Shown here: positions 26,030-35,002 of the stretch, piece after piece | How the letters are laid out: the number at the start of each line of letters is the position of its first letter | Position numbering within the stretch: the first letter of the stretch is position 1 | Source: Fimenecus sp045613585 | GTDB lineage: Bacteria > Bacillota > Clostridia > Oscillospirales > Acutalibacteraceae | Length of the DNA: 54,301 bases | Direction: 5' to 3' | Assembly: GCA_045613585.1 (NCBI GenBank) | Contig: JAZLBG010000119.1 | Location: 1 to 54,301, forward strand | Translations under genes and position numbers: made by a program | The notes under the pieces: model-generated | The model's database searches: none | The model's input: only the letters and a program-made list of their open reading frames with translations | Told to the model about the DNA's origin: nothing

Positions 26030-27244
26030 ATGAAAATAAATGACAACTTTTTAAAAATTCAGAGTTCTTACCTTTTCTCTAACATTGCAAAAAAGGTAAA
26101 AGCTTATACTGCGGCTAATCCTGACAAACAGATTATTCGTCTTGGTATTGGTGACGTAACACGTCCACTTGCAGATGCTTGTATTGATGCAATGCACAAA
26201 GCAGTTGATGAAATGGCAAACGAAAAAACATTTATGGGTTATCCACCTGAATATGGTCACGATTGGCTTTTAAATGCTATCAATGATAATGACTATAAAA
26301 AATATGGTGTAGAGCTCGACAATAGCGAAATTTTTGTATCAGACGGTGCAAAGAGTGACTGTGGTAATATTGGTGACATTTTCTCAACAGACAATAAAGT
26401 TGCGGTTTGTGACCCTGTTTACCCTGTTTATGTTGACACAAATGTTATGAGTGGACGCTCAGGCGATAAGACAGAAAATGGTTGGACAAATATTTATTAT
26501 ATGCCTTGTCTTGCTGAAAATAATTTCTTACCAGAGCTTCCAAAAGAAAAAGTTGATATTATTTATCTTTGCTTCCCTAACAACCCAACAGGTATGGCAG
26601 CTACAAGAGATGAGCTAAAAAAATGGGTTGACTATGCAAACGAAAATGGTGCAGTAATCCTTTTTGACTCTGCTTATGAAGCGTTTATTACAGAAGATGA
26701 CGTACCTCATTCAATCTATGAAATCGAGGGTGCAAAGAGTTGCGCAATTGAGTTCAGAAGCTTCTCAAAAACTGCAGGTTTTACAGGTGTTCGTTGCGGT
26801 TACACAGTAGTGCCACACGATATTAAGGTTGATGGTGTTGAATTAAATGCACTCTGGGCAAGACGTCAAGCAACAAAGTTCAACGGTGTTTCATACATTA
26901 CACAAAGGGCAGCAGAAGCTTGTTATAGTGAAGAGGGCAAAAAGCAAATCCGTGAAATCATTGCATATTATCAAAACAATGCAAAGATTATCTATAACGG
27001 ACTTAAAGAATGTGGCTTTACAGTTTATGGTGCAGTTAATTCACCATATGTATGGCTCAAAACTCCTGACGGAATGAGCAGCTGGGAATTCTTCGACACA
27101 CTTCTTGAAAACATTCAGGTTGTTGGTACTCCTGGTGAAGGCTTCGGCCCAAGCGGTGAAGGATATTTCCGACTCACAGCATTCGGCTCAACAGAAAACA
27201 CAATCAAGGCAGTAGAAAGAATTAAAAACTACTTCTGCAAATAA
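26030..27244 (+). CDS. dapL: LL-diaminopimelate aminotransferase
   Basis: 404 residues from ATG 26030, chosen for GGAGGG 9 bases upstream; the longer frame from 25967 would run back into dapF. Fold-type I aminotransferase with IRLGIGDVTRPL, YPPEYGHDWL, CFPNNPTGMAAT and the PLP lysine in RSFSKTAGFTGVRCG (K247). It makes LL-diaminopimelate directly from tetrahydrodipicolinate, bypassing the succinyl or acetyl routes (DapD, DapC, DapE). The presence of dapL and the adjacent dapF indicates this shortcut. Confidence 0.95.
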   Translation: MKINDNFLKIQSSYLFSNIAKKVKAYTAANPDKQIIRLGIGDVTRPLADACIDAMHKAVDEMANEKTFMGYPPEYGHDWLLNAINDNDYKKYGVELDNSEIFVSDGAKSDCGNIGDIFSTDNKVAVCDPVYPVYVDTNVMSGRSGDKTENGWTNIYYMPCLAENNFLPELPKEKVDIIYLCFPNNPTGMAATRDELKKWVDYANENGAVILFDSAYEAFITEDDVPHSIYEIEGAKSCAIEFRSFSKTAGFTGVRCGYTVVPHDIKVDGVELNALWARRQATKFNGVSYITQRAAEACYSEEGKKQIREIIAYYQNNAKIIYNGLKECGFTVYGAVNSPYVWLKTPDGMSSWEFFDTLLENIQVVGTPGEGFGPSGEGYFRLTAFGSTENTIKAVERIKNYFCK

Positions 27245-27251
27245 GCAAAAT

Positions 27252-27279
27252 AAAAGGGGCTGTAAAAAACAGTCTTTTT
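27252..27279 (+). terminator. Terminator after dapL
   Basis: An AAAAGGGGCTGT stem with ACAGTCTTTTT, including G-U pairs and ending in the T-run. Confidence 0.65.
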
Positions 27280-27307
27280 GTGTGATATAATTTACTTTCC
27301 GTTTTTG

Positions 27308-27336
27308 TTGATAATTTTTATTGAGAGTGATATATT
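27308..27336 (+). promoter_or_regulatory. Promoter of the unknown 151-residue gene
   Basis: TTGATA (27308-27313), 17 bases, TATATT (27331-27336), about 64 bases before the start codon. Confidence 0.5.
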
Positions 27337-27399
27337 TGAGTTGTAAGAAATGAACACAAATGAGATTGTTTTTGTGTTATGTATAGAGGTTAAAGGATT

Positions 27400-27855
27400 A
27401 TGTCTTTTAAGGAAGTTAATTTTAAAATTTCATCAACAAAAGAAAAACAGTTGTTTGAATACATCACTGAAACATGCAATTGCAAAATATTAAACCCCGT
27501 AGTAGATGATTTGAATAAATCTATGTATAGTGTGGATTTACCAATTGATTCACAGCTTTATATAATAAAAGACAATAGCTTTACACCTCAATACAAATGG
27601 ACTAACACAGATTATAAAGGTGAGCAGTATGTGTTGGAGTTTTCTTCAAGCGTTGATTATGTGTATATTTCCTATGAAAGAGAGTTATATTCGACTAATG
27701 ATGAACCGATCAATCGTTTGTTTATCCTTGTTGATTCTTTTGCAAAACTTGAGAATGAATCTCTAAATAATTTCAAAAAATTACAAAAATGGATAAAAAG
27801 TAATGCACAAAAAATTGAGAAAATGGATAATATACGGGTGTATTGTATTGAATAG
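27400..27855 (+). CDS. Unrecognised protein, 151 residues
   Basis: No family recognised. No signal peptide or membrane segment; soluble alpha/beta composition with a C-terminal charged helix (NNFKKLQKWIKSNAQKIEKM, about 125-144). The ribosome binding site AAAGGA is modest. Codon use is looser and more AT-rich than in the neighbouring metabolic genes (many ATA and TTA/TTG codons), which suggests weak expression or a recent arrival. It is a monocistronic unit between its own promoter and a shared bidirectional terminator. Confidence 0.65.
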   Translation: MSFKEVNFKISSTKEKQLFEYITETCNCKILNPVVDDLNKSMYSVDLPIDSQLYIIKDNSFTPQYKWTNTDYKGEQYVLEFSSSVDYVYISYERELYSTNDEPINRLFILVDSFAKLENESLNNFKKLQKWIKSNAQKIEKMDNIRVYCIE

Positions 27856-27905
27856 AAACGAATGTGTCAATCTAAGGTGCGATTATTCGGTGTTAAAAAA
27901 TGAGA

Positions 27906-27938
27906 AAAAAAAGACGGTTCATTTGAACCGTCTTTTTG
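27906..27938. terminator. Bidirectional terminator
   Basis: AAAAAGACGGTTC, loop ATTT, GAACCGTCTTTTT. It serves the 27400 gene on the plus strand and galU on the minus strand. Confidence 0.93.
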
Positions 27939-27950
27939 CGTTGTATTCAA

Positions 27951-28826
27951 TTATAAATTCTTTGCCAATTCTTTGATATATGCTTTGAAATCTTCGCTGA
28001 TTTCTGGGTGGTTGAGAGCAACTTCGCAGTTTGCTTTCATAATACCCATTTTGTTACCCATATCATAGCGTGTGCCGTAATAATCAAGAGCAATAACGCC
28101 TTTTGTCTGTGCAAGAGTTTTCATAGCGTCTGTAAGTTGAAGCTCGTTGCCCGCACCCTTTGGTGTGCTTTCGAGAATATCGAAAATTTCAGGTGGCATT
28201 ACTACACGACCAAGAATTGAATAGTTTGAGAAAATTTCTTCAGGTTTTGGTTTTTCAATCATATCTGTGCAGTTGAAAACCTTATCTTCAATTTCTTCTA
28301 CTTTAAGTGAGCAGTATTTTGAAACATCCTTTGTTGGTACTTCTTTAACACCAACTACGCCCTTGCCATACTTTTCATAAGCGTCAATAAGTTGCTTTGT
28401 AACAGGCTCTTTATCTGAAATGAAAACATCGTCACCATAAAGAATTGCAAAAGGCTCGTTACCTACGAAATTTTTTGCACAAAGAACAGCGTGACCGAGA
28501 CCGCCTGTTTCTTTCTGACGAAGAAAATATGTGTTGCAAAGTTGTGAGCACTCTAAAACTGAGTCATAAAGCTCTTTTTTGTCAGGATTTTTACTTAATT
28601 TATCTTCAAGCTCATAAGCGTGGTCAAAATGGTCTTCAATAACGCCTTTGCCACGGTTTGTGATAATAAGCACATCAGTAATACCTGATTTTGCTGCTTC
28701 TTCAACAAGATATTGAATAGCAGGTTTATCAACAATGTTAAGCATTTCTTTTGGAACTGCTTTTGATGCAGGTAAAACTCTTGTACCAAGACCTGCCGCA
28801 GGAATAATTGCCTTTGTAATTTTCAT
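27951..28826 (-). CDS. galU: UTP-glucose-1-phosphate uridylyltransferase
   Basis: 291 residues. Nucleotidyltransferase fold with the N-terminal signature PAAGLGTRVLPASKAVPKEM, plus DKPAIQYLVEEA, AILYGDDVF and the late YDMGNKMG. It makes UDP-glucose for glycolipids, teichoic acids and exopolysaccharide. It is the last gene of the ahcY operon, 12 bases after the RING-like gene. Confidence 0.96.
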   Translation of the reverse strand: MKITKAIIPAAGLGTRVLPASKAVPKEMLNIVDKPAIQYLVEEAAKSGITDVLIITNRGKGVIEDHFDHAYELEDKLSKNPDKKELYDSVLECSQLCNTYFLRQKETGGLGHAVLCAKNFVGNEPFAILYGDDVFISDKEPVTKQLIDAYEKYGKGVVGVKEVPTKDVSKYCSLKVEEIEDKVFNCTDMIEKPKPEEIFSNYSILGRVVMPPEIFDILESTPKGAGNELQLTDAMKTLAQTKGVIALDYYGTRYDMGNKMGIMKANCEVALNHPEISEDFKAYIKELAKNL

Positions 28827-28838
28827 AATACTAATCTC

Positions 28839-29768
28839 CTATTTTATAAATGTCAACAGCATTTCAACTGTCATAACAATCATATTGTTTACAAGAACTG
28901 CAAGGAATGTTGCGCCTATTGATGCGCCACCGGACCTGAAGAAAAGAAGTCGTTGTTTTTGTGTATCAGGCTCTTCAGCTTTAATCTTTTTGATATTTGC
29001 AACAGTATGGTTATAATACCACTTGTTTGCTTTAAATCCTACAAAGATTTGCAACGCAAGAGAAAGTGTGCCTTGTACTACAACAAGTACAGACCCTGTT
29101 GGATTTCCAAGAATCATTTCGTTTCTTTCGGCATAAGCTTGTGCAATTTCTTCTTCTGTAAAATTCTTTACATTCTCAACGCTATATTTTTCTGTCCATT
29201 CGGTCATATCGGTGTAAAGAGTTTGTACAGGTGGAAGAAGATTCATACCAACTGTTAACAAAAGTGAAAGCGCCATAAAAATTGCACCCAACTTATACAT
29301 CTTTCGATAGAAAAACCAATATGGTGTAAAGAAAAACGCGCCCCAGTTAAAAGTCTTTTTAGAATTGAAAAACTTATCAATATATTTTAATGCGTTAATC
29401 TGAATAAAACTAGCAACATCTTCAGTTTTTACATCAGGTGAAATCTCTTCAGGATAAACAGAAAGAGGGTTTTGAGCATTTGCAAAAATAGGCGGAGCAA
29501 ATGCCGGAGGTGAATTGTTATCACCGATGTTGTTTAGTGGTGGCAACGGAATTGTATCTTCTGTTGCAGACACAGTATTTTCTGTAGGAGTCCAACGAAA
29601 GCCCTTGTTGTGCTCGTCAAAATTGCCACATTCACCATTCTTTTTATAGCAATCACGATGATGCGGAGTGCCACATAAAGGGCAAACAACAATATCGTCA
29701 TCATTTGCAAACTCTTTTTCGCAAACGGGGCATTTTTGATTTAAATATCTAAAATAATTTTTTTCCAT
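28839..29768 (-). CDS. RING-like zinc-finger membrane protein (DUF2628-type)
   Basis: 309 residues. The N-terminus is a compact zinc-binding module with ligands C13, C16, C29, C32, H36/H37, C40 and C47, in the CPVC...CPLCGTPHHRDC pattern of prokaryotic RING-finger family proteins. A Pro/Asn-rich linker follows (about 65-130). Then NWGAFFFTPYWFFYRKMYKLG begins a membrane region with about four hydrophobic segments (about 150-309), as in DUF2628 proteins. The role is unknown; a zinc finger on a membrane protein may recruit partners. It starts 1 base after ahcY ends. Confidence 0.82.
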   Translation of the reverse strand: MEKNYFRYLNQKCPVCEKEFANDDDIVVCPLCGTPHHRDCYKKNGECGNFDEHNKGFRWTPTENTVSATEDTIPLPPLNNIGDNNSPPAFAPPIFANAQNPLSVYPEEISPDVKTEDVASFIQINALKYIDKFFNSKKTFNWGAFFFTPYWFFYRKMYKLGAIFMALSLLLTVGMNLLPPVQTLYTDMTEWTEKYSVENVKNFTEEEIAQAYAERNEMILGNPTGSVLVVVQGTLSLALQIFVGFKANKWYYNHTVANIKKIKAEEPDTQKQRLLFFRSGGASIGATFLAVLVNNMIVMTVEMLLTFIK

Positions 29769-29769
29769 T

Positions 29770-31014
29770 TTATACGTTCCAACTGTTTACATATTTTTCT
29801 TGTTCAGGGGTTAAAACATCAATTTCTGTTCCCCAACTGTTAAGCTTGCAAAGTGCAACCTTTTTGTCAATTTCTTCAGGAACATCAATAACTGATGCAG
29901 TTAAGTTTTTGTGATTTTTCACAATATATTCTGCACAAAGTGCCTGAATTGAGAAACTCATATCCATAATTTCTGCAGGGTGACCATCACCTGCAGCAAG
30001 GTTTACAAGTCTGCCTTCTGCAATAATGCTGATTGTTCTGCCATCAGGAAGAACATATCCCATAATATTATTTCTCTGTTCTTTAACTTCAACTGCCATA
30101 TTTTCAAGGTCAGGAAGATTGATTTCAACATTAAAGTGACCTGCATTACAACAGATAGCACCATCTTTCATATTTTCGAAAGATTTTTTAGTGATAACAT
30201 CTTTACAACCAGTAACAGTAACAAAGAAGTCACCTTCTTTTGCAGCGTCAACCATTTCACAAACATCAAATCCGTCCATTCGAGCTTCCATAGCTTTAAT
30301 AGGGTCAATTTCAGTAACAATAACCTGTGCGCCAAGTGCATTAGCTCTCATAGCAACGCCTTTACCACACCAGCCATAGCCGGCAACAACAACTTTTTTG
30401 CCTGCAACAATAAGGTTTGTTGTGCGATTAATACCATCCCAAACAGATTGACCTGTACCATAACGATTATCAAAAAGATATTTGCATTTTGCATTGTTTA
30501 CTGCAATCATAGGGAATTTAAGAGCCCCATCCTTTGCCATTGAAACAAGACGAATAATACCTGTTGTTGTTTCTTCACAACCACCCATAACATTAGGTAA
30601 AAGTTCAGGGTATTCGTTGTGAATAAGATTTACAAGGTCGCCGCCGTCATCAATAATCACATCAGGACCTGCTTTGATAACTTCACGAAGATGTGACATA
30701 TATTCTTCGCTAGTTGCATTATACCAAGCAAAAACATTAAGTCCGTTGTGAGCAAGCGCTGCTGCAACATCATCTTGAGTTGAAAGAGGGTTTGAGCCTG
30801 TAACATACATTTCTGCGCCACCAGCTGCGAGTACAGTGCAAAGATATGCAGTTTTTGCCTCGAGGTGAATTGAAAGAGCAACTTTTAAGTCTTTGAAAGG
30901 CTTTGTGTCAATAAAATCCTTTTCAATGCTGCGAAGTACAGGCATATGAGCCTTTACCCAATCAATTTTACGTTGACCTGATTCATAAAGAGAAATATCG
31001 CGAATTAAATTCAT
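29770..31014 (-). CDS. ahcY: Adenosylhomocysteinase
   Basis: 414 residues from the ATG at 31014, preceded by GGAG; an upstream in-frame start at 31068 lies in the promoter. The NAD-binding motif is GYGWCGKGVAMRANALGA, with substrate-site patterns HLEAKTAYL, NPLSTQDDVAAAL and NAGHFNVEI. The length matches the short bacterial/archaeal form, without the roughly 40-residue insertion of other types. It splits S-adenosylhomocysteine to adenosine and homocysteine. It is the first gene of a three-gene operon with the RING-like gene and galU. No SAH riboswitch is visible in the short leader. Confidence 0.95.
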   Translation of the reverse strand: MNLIRDISLYESGQRKIDWVKAHMPVLRSIEKDFIDTKPFKDLKVALSIHLEAKTAYLCTVLAAGGAEMYVTGSNPLSTQDDVAAALAHNGLNVFAWYNATSEEYMSHLREVIKAGPDVIIDDGGDLVNLIHNEYPELLPNVMGGCEETTTGIIRLVSMAKDGALKFPMIAVNNAKCKYLFDNRYGTGQSVWDGINRTTNLIVAGKKVVVAGYGWCGKGVAMRANALGAQVIVTEIDPIKAMEARMDGFDVCEMVDAAKEGDFFVTVTGCKDVITKKSFENMKDGAICCNAGHFNVEINLPDLENMAVEVKEQRNNIMGYVLPDGRTISIIAEGRLVNLAAGDGHPAEIMDMSFSIQALCAEYIVKNHKNLTASVIDVPEEIDKKVALCKLNSWGTEIDVLTPEQEKYVNSWNV

Positions 31015-31038
31015 ATTTTTAACTCCATATATTATAGT

Positions 31039-31068
31039 ATTATATAAGGTATATATTATCACAACCAA
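31039..31068 (-). promoter_or_regulatory. Possible ahcY promoter
   Basis: On the minus strand: TTGGTT, 18 bases, TATAAT. A second TATAAT lies 8 bases closer to the gene, so the exact -10 is uncertain. Confidence 0.45.
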
Positions 31069-31118
31069 TATAAAAAATCAATTACAAAAAAGTTACACAA
31101 CAAACCCCAGACTAAATG

Positions 31119-31147
31119 TTGACAATATTTTTATTTTATGAGATAAT
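31119..31147 (+). promoter_or_regulatory. Promoter of the DUF4474 lipoprotein gene
   Basis: TTGACA (31119-31124), 17 bases, GATAAT (31142-31147), with TG at -15. Confidence 0.72.
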
Positions 31148-31186
31148 TAAATACGACTAGTGCTTTTCATTTGGAGGTATTACATA

Positions 31187-32248
31187 ATGAAATCTACACT
31201 TTTAAGAGTTTTATCAGCTATGATGGCTATTGTTATGATGGCTTGTTGTTTCACAGCTTGTTCAGATAACACGGCTGACGAATCAACAACAACTACAACA
31301 GAGCAAAACCCATTTGATGGTTTTGATAGTAATGGTGGTGGAATGTGGGACGACACAACAACTACAATGTCTAACCAAACAAATCCACAGAACACAACTA
31401 CTAATGTTAATAATAACAATACAACAACTACAACTAATGGTGCAAGTGATAGCAATACAACAACAACTACAGCACCACAAAAAGACAATACTACAACTAC
31501 AACAACCACAGCAACAAATCCTTTTGATGAAGTAACAACAAGCGGGGGTTCAAGTTTGTCAAAAGAAGATTTACAAGAAGCGCTTGCTTTGGCGGGCTAT
31601 GCTTATGACGAGAGTCAGCAGGTTTATTATTCAACACTTAATCCATGGCAAAGACATTTTGGCTTTGGTGACATTTATGATGACGCTGCAGCTTATGCAA
31701 ATATGAGATATACTACTTTCAAAGCAGACTTTGAATATGATGGTCTTCTTTGGAGACTTCAGTGGTGGAAAGGTCAATATGGCATTCTTGAGGGTGCAGA
31801 AATGGGTGTTTATACAAAAGACCTTAATTCAGAAGAAACATTCTATGATTGTGCAGATAACGACCATCTTCTTGATATGAGTTTTGAGTATTATCGAACA
31901 GGTGAAGATTTTAGAAAGAATAACAGACTTTTCTATCGTGAAGAAGAGCCACACTGGTGGCTTACAGGATTTAAAGTAGGCTATGTGGCAAACTTTAATA
32001 CAAATGAAAGTGTTGTTAAGGCAACTCTTAAAGCTTATGACAAAGATATGGCAGACGGAATTGAGTCAGGTCTTCGTAGACTTACAAACAAAAATGGTTC
32101 AAAAGTTAGTGGCTTTGTTGAATATGGGCCAAATACGCCTGCAAAGCTTTATGATTACTACATAAGAAACGGTAATACATTTACAGTTGTTTGGCAGACA
32201 AAGGGTTATAAAAACCATCAGACAAGCACAATTTCACCAGAACCATAA
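31187..32248 (+). CDS. Lipoprotein with Thr/Asn-rich stalk and DUF4474-like domain
   Basis: 353 residues from ATG 31187 (GGAGG 9 bases upstream; the GTG at 31160 lacks one). The signal sequence ends in the lipobox FTAC, so it is a surface lipoprotein. Residues about 27-120 are a low-complexity stalk of Thr runs, Asn and Ser, probably spanning the cell wall and perhaps glycosylated. Residues about 125-350 form a globular domain with NPWQRHFGFGDIYDDAA, LQWWKGQYGILEGAEMGVYT and LTGFKVGY, matching what I know as DUF4474 of clostridial exported proteins. No function is known. Monocistronic. Confidence 0.82.
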   Translation: MKSTLLRVLSAMMAIVMMACCFTACSDNTADESTTTTTEQNPFDGFDSNGGGMWDDTTTTMSNQTNPQNTTTNVNNNNTTTTTNGASDSNTTTTTAPQKDNTTTTTTTATNPFDEVTTSGGSSLSKEDLQEALALAGYAYDESQQVYYSTLNPWQRHFGFGDIYDDAAAYANMRYTTFKADFEYDGLLWRLQWWKGQYGILEGAEMGVYTKDLNSEETFYDCADNDHLLDMSFEYYRTGEDFRKNNRLFYREEEPHWWLTGFKVGYVANFNTNESVVKATLKAYDKDMADGIESGLRRLTNKNGSKVSGFVEYGPNTPAKLYDYYIRNGNTFTVVWQTKGYKNHQTSTISPEP

Positions 32249-32264
32249 TAAAAGAAAAGCGCAC

Positions 32265-32293
32265 AATACCACTGGAAACAGTGGTATTTTTCA
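32265..32293 (+). terminator. Rho-independent terminator
   Basis: AATACCACTG, loop GAAA, CAGTGGTATT, then TTTC. Confidence 0.9.
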
Positions 32294-32341
32294 TTTCCAT
32301 AAATTTTTTATGCTATTATCTGAAAAACTTTTTCATTACAG

Positions 32342-32370
32342 TTGAAAAATGCAGTATTTTAGTGTAAAAT
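32342..32370 (+). promoter_or_regulatory. glgP promoter
   Basis: TTGAAA (32342-32347), 17 bases, TAAAAT (32365-32370). Confidence 0.7.
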
Positions 32371-32425
32371 ATACAAACAGACTTTAATTTTTAATGTTTT
32401 TTATAAATTTTTTTGGAGGATTTGT

Positions 32426-34840
32426 ATGAATTATAGCCTTACAAAGAAACAAGCAAAAGAACTTGTTGAATCAAAACTTTCTCATTTTATCGGTGTAAAT
32501 CCTGATGAAGCAACAAATGAGCAATTCTATAAAGCAATTTCTCTTATTGTTCGTGATATGATGAGTCAGGGCAGAGCAGAATTTTCAAAAGAGGGCTCTA
32601 AAAAAGGAACAAAAAGAGTTTATTATCTCTGTATGGAATTCCTTATGGGTCGTTCACTTAAAAACAATCTTTATAACCTTAATCTTACAAAGACATTTGA
32701 AAGCGTATTGAAAGACTATGGCATTAAAATAGATTCAATCTATGATTGTGAGCCTGACGCAGGTCTTGGTAATGGTGGCCTTGGTCGTCTTGCTGCTTGC
32801 TATCTTGATGGTCTTGCAACACAAGGTTATGTTGCAAAGGGTTATTCAATTCTTTATGAATATGGTATTTTCAAACAGAAACTCGTTGATGGTTGGCAGA
32901 CAGAGCTTCCTGACTTCTGGCTTCCAGGAGGGGATGTGTGGCTTGTCCCTCACGAAGAAAGTGCAATCAATATTAATTTCGAGGGCGAAGTTCGTGACAT
33001 TTGGGAAGACCATTATCACCATGTTGAAATTGAAAATCCAACAGTAATTCAGGCTATTCCTTATGATATGCACGTTGCAGGTAAAGACGGCAAGGGCGTT
33101 TCTGTTCTTCGTCTTTGGTCTGCAAAAGCACCAGGTCTTGATATGGCACTCTTTAATCAGGGTGACTATATGAGAGCTATGGAAAGAAATGCTATGGCAG
33201 AGGTTATCAGCAAGGTTCTTTACCCTGCAGATAATCACCCAGAAGGCAAGTCACTTCGTCTTCGTCAGCAGTATTTCCTTGTTTCAGCATCTGTTCAGGA
33301 TATTGTTCAGCATCACCTTCGCGAATTTGGTACAATGGATAACTTTGCAGATAAAGTTGCAATCCATGTTAACGATACTCATCCAACAATGGCAATTCCT
33401 GAGCTTATGAGAATTATGCTTGACGAATGTGGCTACGGCTGGGATGAAGCATGGAATATTGTTACAAAAACAGTTGCATATACAAACCATACAGTTATGA
33501 AAGAGGCTCTTGAATGCTGGCCTGAAGACCTTTACAAGCGTCTTATGCCAAGACTTTGGCAGATTACAAAGGAAATTGATAATCGTTTCCGTTCATATGT
33601 ATGGGAAAGCACTCATGATGCTGACAAGGTTGAGCGTATGGCAATTATGTCAAACGGTGTTGTAAGAATGGCTAATCTTTGTGTTGCAGGTTCACATTGT
33701 GTAAATGGTGTTTCTGCACTTCATAGTGATATTCTTAAAGATACAGTTTTCTCTGATTTCTATTCACTTACTCCTGACAAGTTTACAAATGTTACAAACG
33801 GTATTGCTCACAGAAGATGGCTTTGTCAGGCTAACCCAAGACTTACAAACTTCCTTACAGAAACAATTGGTGACGGATTTGTAAAGAATGGTGATGCACT
33901 TCTCGATTTAAGAAAGTATAAAGATGATAAAGCGGTACTTGATGAACTCCAGAAGATTAAGAGAGCAAACAAAGAAGATTTTGCAAAATATGTTCTTAAG
34001 CACAACGGAATCAAGCTTGACCCAGACTCAATTTTTGATGTTCAGGTAAAGCGTTTGCACGAATACAAGCGTCAGCAGTTAAATGCTCTTAACATTTTAT
34101 CACAGTATCTTGCAATTAAAGAAAATCCAAATGGTGAGTTTATTCCTCACACATATATTTTCGGCGCAAAAGCAGCATCAGGCTACTTTATGGCTAAAAA
34201 GATTATTTCTTTCATCTGTGCACTTGCTGATGTAATTAACAACGACCCTGACGTTAAAGACAGACTTAAAGTTGTTTATGTTGAAGATTACAATGTTACA
34301 CTTGCTGAAAAGCTTATGCCTGCAGCAGATATTTCAGAGCAGATTTCACTTGCAGGTACAGAGGCATCTGGTACAGGTAATATGAAACTTATGCTTAATG
34401 GTGCAGTAACACTTGGTACAATGGACGGCGCTAATGTTGAGATTTATGAGGCAGTTGGTGACGAAAATATTTACATTTTCGGTATGAGCACACCTGAAGT
34501 TGAGCAACTTAAAAAGCGTGGTTACGACCCAACATCATTCTACAACAACAATGCAGAGCTTCATAAGATTCTTGACTTTGCAAATGCAAACGGAATTGGT
34601 GGTAAAATGTTTCACGAAGTTACAGCTTCAATTATTCACCATGACCCATATATGGCACTTGCAGATTTTGAAGATTACAGAGCAACACAGCAGAGAATTT
34701 CTAAGGACTTCCTTGACCGCGATAACTGGAACAAGATGTCACTTATGAATATCTCAGGTGCAGGCAGATTTGCAGCAGACCGTGCAATTAACGAATACGC
34801 TGCTAACATCTGGGACGCAAAATCAGCACTTAAAAAATAA
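32426..34840 (+). CDS. glgP: Glycogen/maltodextrin phosphorylase
   Basis: 804 residues, the normal length for the GT35 family. N-terminal YYLCMEFLMGRSLKNNL, then GNGGLGRLAACYLDG, the substrate region HVNDTHPTMAIPELMR, and the PLP-lysine signature EASGTGNMKLMLNGAVT (K654). It releases glucose-1-phosphate from alpha-1,4-glucan. GGAGG lies 8 bases before the ATG. Monocistronic: no glgA, glgB or glgC in the window. Together with galU it fits storage-glucan turnover or starch-derived dextrin use. Confidence 0.97.
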   Translation: MNYSLTKKQAKELVESKLSHFIGVNPDEATNEQFYKAISLIVRDMMSQGRAEFSKEGSKKGTKRVYYLCMEFLMGRSLKNNLYNLNLTKTFESVLKDYGIKIDSIYDCEPDAGLGNGGLGRLAACYLDGLATQGYVAKGYSILYEYGIFKQKLVDGWQTELPDFWLPGGDVWLVPHEESAININFEGEVRDIWEDHYHHVEIENPTVIQAIPYDMHVAGKDGKGVSVLRLWSAKAPGLDMALFNQGDYMRAMERNAMAEVISKVLYPADNHPEGKSLRLRQQYFLVSASVQDIVQHHLREFGTMDNFADKVAIHVNDTHPTMAIPELMRIMLDECGYGWDEAWNIVTKTVAYTNHTVMKEALECWPEDLYKRLMPRLWQITKEIDNRFRSYVWESTHDADKVERMAIMSNGVVRMANLCVAGSHCVNGVSALHSDILKDTVFSDFYSLTPDKFTNVTNGIAHRRWLCQANPRLTNFLTETIGDGFVKNGDALLDLRKYKDDKAVLDELQKIKRANKEDFAKYVLKHNGIKLDPDSIFDVQVKRLHEYKRQQLNALNILSQYLAIKENPNGEFIPHTYIFGAKAASGYFMAKKIISFICALADVINNDPDVKDRLKVVYVEDYNVTLAEKLMPAADISEQISLAGTEASGTGNMKLMLNGAVTLGTMDGANVEIYEAVGDENIYIFGMSTPEVEQLKKRGYDPTSFYNNNAELHKILDFANANGIGGKMFHEVTASIIHHDPYMALADFEDYRATQQRISKDFLDRDNWNKMSLMNISGAGRFAADRAINEYAANIWDAKSALKK

Positions 34841-34853
34841 AACAATAAAAAAT

Positions 34854-34886
34854 GAGAGACAGAGCAAAATGCCCTGTCTCTTTTGT
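34854..34886 (+). terminator. Terminator after glgP
   Basis: GAGACAG (34856-34862) pairs with CTGTCTC (34874-34880), then TTTTGTTT. Confidence 0.85.
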
Positions 34887-34891
34887 TTATG

Positions 34892-35002
34892 TAATTTGGC
34901 GTTTGTCGAAATCAATTCGTAATGCGTAATTCGGAATTCGTAATTTCGCAACGCAGTTCCTACACTTTGCGCTTTGCATTCTGTTAGACAAACTCAAATT
35001 TG
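34892..35002. repeat. Mosaic inverted-terminus element, copy E, overlapping the end of cca
   Basis: Left AATTTGGCGTTTGTCG, right GACAAACTCAAATTTGT. The interior is a palindromic AATTCGTAATGCGTAATTC / GGAATTCGTAATTTCG module, then the GCAACGCAGTTCC ... GCTTTGCATTCTG tail shared with copy D. The right terminus encodes the last residues and the stop codon of cca (34994-34996). Confidence 0.75.

Noticed and set aside
31015..31110. SAM or SAH riboswitch before ahcY
   Set aside because: The predicted leader is only about 20 bases and contains no conserved core.
31180..31509. Minus-strand valine-rich frame
   Set aside because: Antisense of the Thr-run stalk of the lipoprotein; the composition is an artefact of ACA/ACT repeats.
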